This document shows, piece after piece, positions 1 through 6,574 of a stretch of DNA of 6,574 nt (positions are counted from its first letter, which is position 1; each line of letters begins with the position of its first letter). The stretch spans positions 11,083 through 17,656 of the forward strand of contig MEQV01000315.1 of the NCBI GenBank assembly GCA_001770355.1, written 5' to 3'. Position numbers and translations under genes: made by a program. The notes under the pieces are model-generated. The model had not been told where the DNA came from. It worked only from the letters and a program-made list of their open reading frames with translations, and did no database searches. This DNA is from Betaproteobacteria bacterium RIFCSPLOWO2_02_FULL_62_17. GTDB lineage: Bacteria; Pseudomonadota; Gammaproteobacteria; Burkholderiales; SG8-39.

Positions 1-677
1 ATCTCCTCGCGCGATTCATGCAGATGCAGGTGGATGGGCAGATCCAGTTCTTCGGCAAGGGTTACCACACGCGCAAAGGCCCGGTCGGAGACCGTGTAGG
101 GCGCGTGCGGCGCCATGCTGAAACTGATCAGCGGCTCGTCCTTGTAGCGGTCGCGCGCCGCAAGACCCTTGGCAAGATAGTCGTCGGCATCCGAGGCATA
201 CGCGGACGGATTGTCGATGGTGATAATGCCGATCGCCGCGCGCATGCCGCAGTCGAGTGCCGCCTGCGCGGCCGACTCCGGGAAGAAATACATATCATTG
301 AAGCAGGTTATGCCGCCGCGCAGCATTTCAATACAGGCGAGCCGGGTGCCATCGCGCACGAAATTCGGCGAGACGTGCTTTGCTTCGGCAGGCCAGATGG
401 TTTCGTTAAGCCATGTCATCAGCGGGAGGTCGTCGGCCAGGCCGCGCATCAGGCTCATGGCGGCGTGAGTGTGAAGGTTGATCAACCCCGGAATCAGCGC
501 GTGGCCGGCGAGGTCGACAGTTTCCGCGGCAGTGAAGCGCCTGGCGGCTTCGCCGGAAGGCAATACCGCTACGATGACGCCGTCGCGCACCGCGACGCTG
601 TGCGAATCCAGCACGACACCGGCGGGTTCCACTGGAATCACCCATCTGGCGGTGATAAGACTATCTACGTTTTCCAT
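1..677 (-). CDS. mtaD: MtaD-like amidohydrolase (methylthioadenosine / S-adenosylhomocysteine deaminase family), N-terminal part
   Basis: Translating the minus strand from ATG at 677 gives 225 codons that run off the left edge, so the C-terminal half is missing. Seen: an amidohydrolase N-terminal beta region, then LIPGLINLHTHAAM with the metal-binding HxH at H69 and H71, APHAPYTVSD at 189-198, and IHLHLHES at 215-222. In the last motif H218 fits the third metal His and E221 the catalytic Glu of this family. From family knowledge, these cytosolic zinc enzymes deaminate 5'-methylthioadenosine and/or S-adenosylhomocysteine to the inosine form; the P. aeruginosa homologue next to the gyrA locus is a methylthioadenosine deaminase. 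The remaining metal His and Asp would lie beyond the window. The start is firm: an in-frame stop at 716-714 lies 12 codons upstream with no other start codon between, although no clear Shine-Dalgarno is present. It is transcribed divergently from gyrA. Exact substrate is inferred; another TRZ/ATZ-type deaminase is possible. Confidence 0.88.
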   Translation of the reverse strand, partial: MENVDSLITARWVIPVEPAGVVLDSHSVAVRDGVIVAVLPSGEAARRFTAAETVDLAGHALIPGLINLHTHAAMSLMRGLADDLPLMTWLNETIWPAEAKHVSPNFVRDGTRLACIEMLRGGITCFNDMYFFPESAAQAALDCGMRAAIGIITIDNPSAYASDADDYLAKGLAARDRYKDEPLISFSMAPHAPYTVSDRAFARVVTLAEELDLPIHLHLHESREE

Positions 678-733
678 CGGGCGGGGCGTTTCGGCGAGGT
701 GTGGAGGCAGCCGCTATGGCGCGACTGCGGCGC

Positions 734-739
734 ATCATA
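734..739 (-). promoter_or_regulatory. Candidate -10 box for the mtaD-like gene
   Basis: Read on the minus strand, 739-734 is TATGAT, five of six matches to the sigma-70 -10 consensus. It would start a transcript near 727, about 50 bases before the ATG at 677. No good -35 is seen at 16-18 bases upstream (the DNA there is T-rich), so this is only a candidate. Confidence 0.25.
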
Positions 740-797
740 CACCGCCAAAATATTCCGCAAAAAGAAGCGCGCCAAAGTGGTTTTGATCTGCGGGAAA

Positions 798-806
798 TGG
801 TAAAAT
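798..806 (+). promoter_or_regulatory. Candidate extended -10 promoter for gyrA
   Basis: TGG at 798-800 is followed directly by TAAAAT at 801-806, which matches the TGnTATAAT extended -10 pattern with one mismatch in the hexamer. The -35 position (about 778-783, TGGTTT) is poor, as extended -10 promoters tolerate. Transcription would start near 813, giving a leader of about 65 bases before gyrA. The -10 sits in a 10-base palindrome, TAAAATTTTA (801-810), an AT-rich island in GC-rich DNA. Family knowledge: gyrase promoters are often induced by loss of supercoiling and their -10 region matters for this; whether this one is cannot be told from sequence. Confidence 0.4.
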
Positions 807-877
807 TTTACGTTGCCGCCAGTCCTTTCGCGGTCCATTTTTCAGTTCACCTTCAGACCGCAATCTCCCCGCCGTAG

Positions 878-3601
<2,724 letters not shown>

Positions 3602-3609
3602 ATCTGAAC

Positions 3610-4692
3610 ATGGCAAGAGTCATCAATTTCAGCGCCGGCCCCGCGGTTCTTCCCGAGGAAGTGCTTTCGCAGGCGGCATCGGAAATGCTCGACTGGCATG
3701 GCTCGGGCATGTCAGTCATGGAAATGAGCCACCGCGGCAAGCAGTTCATCGGCATCTGCGAACAGGCCGAGGCGGATCTGCGCGAACTCCTGGTCGTGCC
3801 CAAGGCATACAAGGTGTTGTTCCTGCAGGGCGGAGCGACCCAGCAGTTCGGCATGCTGCCCATGAATCTGCTGCGCGGAAAAAAATCCGCCGACTACTTC
3901 AATACCGGCGAATGGTCCAAAAAGGCCATCAAGGAAGCCAAGGCATTCTGCAAGGTCAATGTCGCGGCCAGTTCCGAGGATGCCAATTTCAGCTACGCGC
4001 CGGATGCCTCGACACTGAAGCTCGATCCGCAGGCGGCCTACGTGCACTACACCTCCAATGAGACCATCGGCGGCGTGGAGTATCACTGGGTTCCCGATAG
4101 CGGCCCGGTACCGCTGGTGGTCGATATGTCCTCGCACATCCTTTCGCGGCCTGTCGATGTCGGGCGTTACGGTCTCATCTATGCGGGCGCGCAGAAAAAT
4201 ATCGGGCCGGCCGGGCTTACCATCGTCATCGTGCGCGAGGATCTGTTGGGCGGCGCGGCGGCGGGCACCCCCAGCATGCTCGATTACAAGGTGCACGCCG
4301 ACGCGGGCTCCATGTCCAATACGCCGCCAAGCTACGCGATCTACATCGCGGGCCTGGTGTTTCAGTGGATCAAGCGCCAGGGGGGTATCGCGGCAATGGA
4401 GCGCCGCGCGCTGGAACGTTCGGGCGCGCTTTACGATTTTCTGGATAACAGCCGGTTTTTCAAGAATCCCGTGCGCAAGCAGGACCGCTCGCGCATGAAC
4501 GTTCCCTTTACGCTCGCCGATAGCAAGCTGGACGAGCCGTTTCTCGCCGGGGCGCGGCAGCTGGGCATGATAGAACTCAAGGGACACCGCTCCGTGGGCG
4601 GCATGCGTGCCTCGATGTATAACGCCATGCCGGTCGCAGGGGTGCAACGCCTGGTCATGTACATGCGCGAGTTCGAAGCGAAACACGCCTGA
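3610..4692 (+). CDS. serC: Phosphoserine aminotransferase
   Basis: A 360-residue class V PLP aminotransferase, the usual length for SerC. It transfers the amino group of glutamate to 3-phosphohydroxypyruvate to give phosphoserine, in the cytosol; in many proteobacteria the same enzyme also serves pyridoxal phosphate synthesis. Seen: the N-terminal NFSAGPAVLPEEVL; SHRGKQF with phosphate-binding H41-R42; GGATQQF at 74-80 for the cofactor phosphate; W102, which stacks on PLP; SNETIGGVE around 149-157; D172; the Schiff-base Lys196 in YAGAQKNIGPAGLT; SMSNTPPSYAIY with N237 and T238, which reach PLP from the other subunit; and a C-terminal GHRSVGGMRASMYNA. All expected active-site residues are present. 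The gene starts 8 bases after the gyrA stop, so the two are almost surely one transcript. Its stop codon lies inside a terminator-like hairpin. Confidence 0.98.
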   Translation: MARVINFSAGPAVLPEEVLSQAASEMLDWHGSGMSVMEMSHRGKQFIGICEQAEADLRELLVVPKAYKVLFLQGGATQQFGMLPMNLLRGKKSADYFNTGEWSKKAIKEAKAFCKVNVAASSEDANFSYAPDASTLKLDPQAAYVHYTSNETIGGVEYHWVPDSGPVPLVVDMSSHILSRPVDVGRYGLIYAGAQKNIGPAGLTIVIVREDLLGGAAAGTPSMLDYKVHADAGSMSNTPPSYAIYIAGLVFQWIKRQGGIAAMERRALERSGALYDFLDNSRFFKNPVRKQDRSRMNVPFTLADSKLDEPFLAGARQLGMIELKGHRSVGGMRASMYNAMPVAGVQRLVMYMREFEAKHA

Positions 4693-4718
4693 TCCCCATC
4701 GGGGTCAGGTCTTGTCTT
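4688..4718 (+). terminator. Terminator-like hairpin overlapping the serC stop codon
   Basis: Bases 4688-4696 pair with 4701-4709, forming a nine-pair stem (one G-T pair) closed by the loop CATC. A T-rich run, TCTTGTCTT, follows at 4710-4718. The left arm contains the serC TGA (4690-4692). The stem is strong, but the T-run is interrupted, so termination may be partial. Partial read-through would still allow some gyrA-serC transcripts to reach serA. Confidence 0.5.
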
Positions 4719-4721
4719 GAT

Positions 4722-4741
4722 GGGTTGGTCTTGACAAACCC
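4722..4741 (+). repeat. Imperfect inverted repeat in the serC-serA gap
   Basis: GGGTT at 4722-4726 pairs with AACCC at 4737-4741. After one G-A mismatch, GT at 4728-4729 pairs with AC at 4734-4735 across a CTTG loop. It is a weak hairpin by itself, but sits 12 bases after the serC terminator-like stem and 25 bases before a much larger palindrome. GGTCTTG occurs at 4708-4714 and again at 4727-4733, hinting at a duplicated unit. Confidence 0.4.
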
Positions 4742-4766
4742 GGCGAAGATTTTGGTTTTGTATACG

Positions 4767-4816
4767 TCCCGTCATTTTTAAAAGTTGCGACTTCGCAACT
4801 TTTAAAAATGACGGGA
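4767..4816. repeat. 50-base perfect inverted repeat upstream of serA
   Basis: Bases 4767-4790 are the exact reverse complement of 4793-4816, so arms of 24 bases flank a central CT; as a folded RNA this gives a stem of about 23 pairs with an ACTT loop. Each arm carries an AT-rich core (TTTTTAAAA at 4775-4783, TTTTAAAAA at 4800-4808) between GC-rich ends. There is no T-run after it, so it is not a classical intrinsic terminator, although it could stop polymerase or block RNA decay. I see no flanking target duplication. It may be a dispersed palindromic repeat, an operator or an RNA-stabilising hairpin; the sequence alone does not decide. Confidence 0.85.
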
Positions 4817-4820
4817 TAAT
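4792..4820 (+). promoter_or_regulatory. Candidate promoter for serA within the palindrome's right arm
   Basis: TTCGCA at 4792-4797 (four of six to the -35 consensus) and GATAAT at 4815-4820 (five of six to the -10) are separated by 17 bases, the ideal spacing. Transcription would start near 4827, about 50 bases before the serA ATG. The -35 and spacer lie in the right arm of the 50-base inverted repeat and the -10 straddles its end. Support is sequence match only. Confidence 0.35.
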
Positions 4821-4866
4821 TGGATGCAATGACGAAGCAAGTTGCCTGGTTCCACCGGATCTGCTT

Positions 4867-4870
4867 AGGA
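4867..4870 (+). promoter_or_regulatory. Ribosome binding site of serA
   Basis: AGGA ends 8 bases before the ATG at 4879, a normal Shine-Dalgarno distance, and supports that start. Confidence 0.6.
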
Positions 4871-4878
4871 AAAAATCA

Positions 4879-6072
4879 ATGACCACGAAAAAGACACAGA
4901 TTCTGGTGCTAAATCAGATTTCCCCATTGGGACTGACGCGCTTTCCGCAGGACAGCTATGTCGTCGGCAAGGACGTGTCCAAACCCGAGGCAATTCTGGT
5001 GCGCTCCCACAACATGCACGCCATGACCATTCCGGATTCGGTGCGGGCAATCGGCCGCGCCGGCGCCGGCACCAACAATATCCCGGTGGCAGCGATGTCC
5101 GGCCGCGGCGTGCCGGTATTCAACGCGCCCGGCGCCAACGCCAATGCCGTCAAGGAACTGGTTCTGGCGGGCATGCTGATCGCTTCGCGCAATCTGTCCG
5201 CGGCGACCCGCTTTGTCGATGGCTTGCCGGCGACCGGCGATGACGCCTCCCTTGCCAAGCTGGTGGAGGACGGCAAGAAGGACTTCGCCGGGATTGAGTT
5301 GCAGCAGCATACCCTTGGCATCATCGGCCTGGGCAGGATCGGCAGCCTGATCGCCGATGCCGCCATTCGCCTGGGCATGAATGTGCTGGGATTCGATCCC
5401 GAAATCACAGTGGACGCCGCCTGGAGCCTTCCCTCGCAGGTCAAAAAGGCGCAATCGGTCGAGGAGGTGTTGAAGGCCTGTCATTTCATTACCGTGCATG
5501 TCCCGCTCATGGATGCGACGCGTCACCTTGTCAACAGCAAGAACCTCGACCTGGTGAGGCCGGGCAGTGTCCTGCTCAATTTCTCGCGCGAGGAAGTGGT
5601 CGATGCCAAGGCGGTGGTCGCGGCCTTGAGGGCGCGCAAACTCAAGTATTACGTGACCGATTTTCCCGTGGCAGCGCTTGCCGGGCACGCCGGCGTTATC
5701 GCGTTTCCGCACCTGGGCGCCTCCACGCGCGAGGCCGAGGACAATTGCGCCATCATGGTGGCCGACCAGGTGCGCGATTACCTCGAAGAGGGAATCATCC
5801 GCAATGCCGTCAATTTTCCCAACGTGGTGATGGAGCGCGAATCGCCTTACCGGATTGCCCTTGCCAATACCAATGTCCCGAACATGGTGGGACAGGTCTC
5901 CGTCGCCATAGCCAACGCGGGTCTCAATATCCACAATATGATGAACCGCTCGAAGGGCGACATGGCCTATACGCTGGTTGACGTCGACAGCCCGGTGGGC
6001 GCGGAAGTCACACAGGCCATTGCAGGCATCAAAGGCGTTCTCGCGGCGCGTTATCTGCCCAAAGCGGGTTAG
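4879..6072 (+). CDS. serA: D-3-phosphoglycerate dehydrogenase, ACT-domain type of about 400 residues
   Basis: A 397-residue D-2-hydroxyacid dehydrogenase, placed as the first serine-pathway enzyme (3-phosphoglycerate to 3-phosphohydroxypyruvate, NAD-linked, cytosolic). Seen: the N-terminal substrate domain with GRAGAGTNNIPV at 59-70 and FNAPGANANAVKEL at 81-94; the Rossmann motif GIIGLGRIG at 147-155 with Asp173 after the second strand to bind the NAD ribose; catalytic Arg237 in NFSREEVVD; His278 in FPHLGAST; and a C-terminal ACT domain from about 325 to 395 (VPNMVGQVSVAIANAGLNI). The ACT domain suggests feedback by an amino acid, probably serine. This is not the E. coli-type SerA: it is closer to the PGDH family common in firmicutes, archaea and various proteobacteria. 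The E of the usual DVFxxEP motif is missing; the segment reads TDFPVAALAGH (260-270). Neighbour serC catalyses the next step, which strengthens the call. Confidence 0.92.
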   Translation: MTTKKTQILVLNQISPLGLTRFPQDSYVVGKDVSKPEAILVRSHNMHAMTIPDSVRAIGRAGAGTNNIPVAAMSGRGVPVFNAPGANANAVKELVLAGMLIASRNLSAATRFVDGLPATGDDASLAKLVEDGKKDFAGIELQQHTLGIIGLGRIGSLIADAAIRLGMNVLGFDPEITVDAAWSLPSQVKKAQSVEEVLKACHFITVHVPLMDATRHLVNSKNLDLVRPGSVLLNFSREEVVDAKAVVAALRARKLKYYVTDFPVAALAGHAGVIAFPHLGASTREAEDNCAIMVADQVRDYLEEGIIRNAVNFPNVVMERESPYRIALANTNVPNMVGQVSVAIANAGLNIHNMMNRSKGDMAYTLVDVDSPVGAEVTQAIAGIKGVLAARYLPKAG

Positions 6073-6141
6073 GCGGGCTCGAAAACCGGCCTTCCGCTTC
6101 GCGGTTAAACTTGAGCCATCAAATACTCGGACGGTAAGCCA

Positions 6142-6574
6142 GTGTCGGAAGATCTCGCTCGGCGCAGAGCGCACATAGACGCCATCGACGAGAAGCTTGT
6201 TCAGCTCCTGAACGAGCGCGCCGGACTGGCGCGCGCGATCGGAGAATTGAAGGGCGCTGGCCCTGTCTACAATCCCGAGCGCGAAGCTGAGGTTCTGCGC
6301 AGTGTTGTCGCGTCCAACAAGGGGCCGTTGTCCGCCGCAAGCCTCGGCCGCATCTACACCGAGGTCATTTCCGCATGCCGTGCGCTGGAACGCAAACTGG
6401 AGGTTTCCTACCTCGGGCCGGAGGGAACCTTCAGCGAGATGGCGGTAAAGAAGAATTTCGGCGCCGCGGTGGACGGGATTCCCTGCGCGTCCATCGACGA
6501 TGTGTTTCGCAAGGCCGAAAGCGGCAACGCCGATTACGCCGTCGTCCCGGTGGAGAATTCCACCGAGGGCGCGA
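6142..6574 (+). CDS. pheA: Bifunctional chorismate mutase / prephenate dehydratase (P-protein), N-terminal part
   Basis: Translation from GTG at 6142 stays open to the right edge, giving 144 codons of a protein that is usually about 360 residues. Residues 5-85 are an AroQ-class chorismate mutase helix bundle: IDAIDEKLVQLLNERAGLA, Arg26, Lys37, and YNPEREAEVL with Arg47 and Glu48 at the positions of E. coli Arg51 and Glu52. From residue 89 the prephenate dehydratase domain begins with SYLGPEGTFSEMA and reaches VPVENSTEGA at 135-144. The catalytic TRF/TRD segment and the ACT phenylalanine-sensing domain would lie outside the window. The enzyme turns chorismate via prephenate into phenylpyruvate. 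The start is set by an in-frame TGA at 6112-6114 and the lack of other start codons after it; the ribosome site is weak (GGACGG at 6129-6134). The gene is 69 bases after serA, with no clear terminator between, so co-transcription is likely. Confidence 0.95.
   Translation, partial: MSEDLARRRAHIDAIDEKLVQLLNERAGLARAIGELKGAGPVYNPEREAEVLRSVVASNKGPLSAASLGRIYTEVISACRALERKLEVSYLGPEGTFSEMAVKKNFGAAVDGIPCASIDDVFRKAESGNADYAVVPVENSTEGA

Noticed and set aside
18..803. 261-codon plus-strand frame at the left edge
   Set aside because: The minus strand here encodes an amidohydrolase with HxH and HLHE motifs. The plus frame shows no domain and is its shadow.
3712..4686. 324-codon open frame on the minus strand under serC
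   Set aside because: Fully antisense to a complete serC with all active-site residues; composition is typical of a shadow frame.
4731..4736. Perfect TTGACA -35 box in the serC-serA gap
   Set aside because: No acceptable -10 follows at 16-18 bases; the nearest candidates (TTGTAT at 4758, TATACG at 4761) are 21 and 24 bases away. It also lies in the loop and arm of a small inverted repeat.
4767..4816. Palindrome as an insertion scar with target-site duplication
   Set aside because: The bases just outside the two ends (TATACG on the left, TAATTG on the right) do not repeat each other, so no duplication can be claimed.
6076..6117. Possible hairpin between serA and pheA (GGCTC with GAGCC, AACCG with CGGTT)
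   Set aside because: Two five-pair stems separated by an uneven internal loop, with a 13-base terminal loop and no T-run; too weak to call a terminator or attenuator.
6073..6141. Leader-peptide attenuator for pheA
   Set aside because: The 69-base gap shows no short frame rich in Phe codons and no alternative terminator pair, so the E. coli type of pheA attenuation is not supported here.
4909..6174. 421-codon open frame on the minus strand under serA
   Set aside because: It is longer than serA itself, but serA has a clear Rossmann motif, ACT domain and ribosome site. The minus frame has none and would overlap the pheA start.

Overview
This window is a stretch of chromosomal housekeeping DNA, most likely from a beta- or gammaproteobacterium of fairly high GC content. 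The proteins read as proteobacterial throughout: the GyrA N-terminus is close to the betaproteobacterial form as I remember it, and the PheA N-terminus is of the fused AroQ-PheA type seen in Pseudomonas and relatives. The order gyrA-serC-pheA is the start of a cluster that in many of these bacteria continues into hisC, tyrA, aroA, cmk and rpsA. No phage, transposase, CRISPR, tRNA or rRNA gene is visible.

Layout. Bases 1-677 (minus strand) hold the N-terminal 225 codons of an amidohydrolase of the MtaD / TRZ-ATZ family, which runs off the left edge. Bases 678-877 are a divergent promoter region. Four genes follow on the plus strand: gyrA (878-3601), serC (3610-4692), a serA-type 3-phosphoglycerate dehydrogenase (4879-6072), and the 5' part of pheA (GTG start at 6142), which runs off the right edge. 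Neither edge gene has a closed frame in the window; both were found by translating directly from the sequence.

How the genes fit together. SerA (3-phosphoglycerate to 3-phosphohydroxypyruvate) and SerC (transamination to phosphoserine) are consecutive steps of serine synthesis. PheA takes chorismate to phenylpyruvate for phenylalanine. GyrA is the cleavage/rejoining subunit of DNA gyrase. serC follows gyrA by 8 bases, so those two are very probably co-transcribed. The 186-base gap between serC and serA is the only structured non-coding stretch. It has a terminator-like hairpin on the serC stop codon, a second imperfect hairpin, and a 50-base perfect inverted repeat directly upstream of a candidate serA promoter.

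Most worth a second look: the 50-base palindrome and its neighbouring inverted repeats; a Val at GyrA position 83 in the quinolone-resistance-determining region; a Gly-Asn hexanucleotide repeat in an extended GyrA C-terminal tail; and a SerA that lacks the usual catalytic Glu. I found no convincing wholly new system; these are local oddities in an otherwise conventional region.
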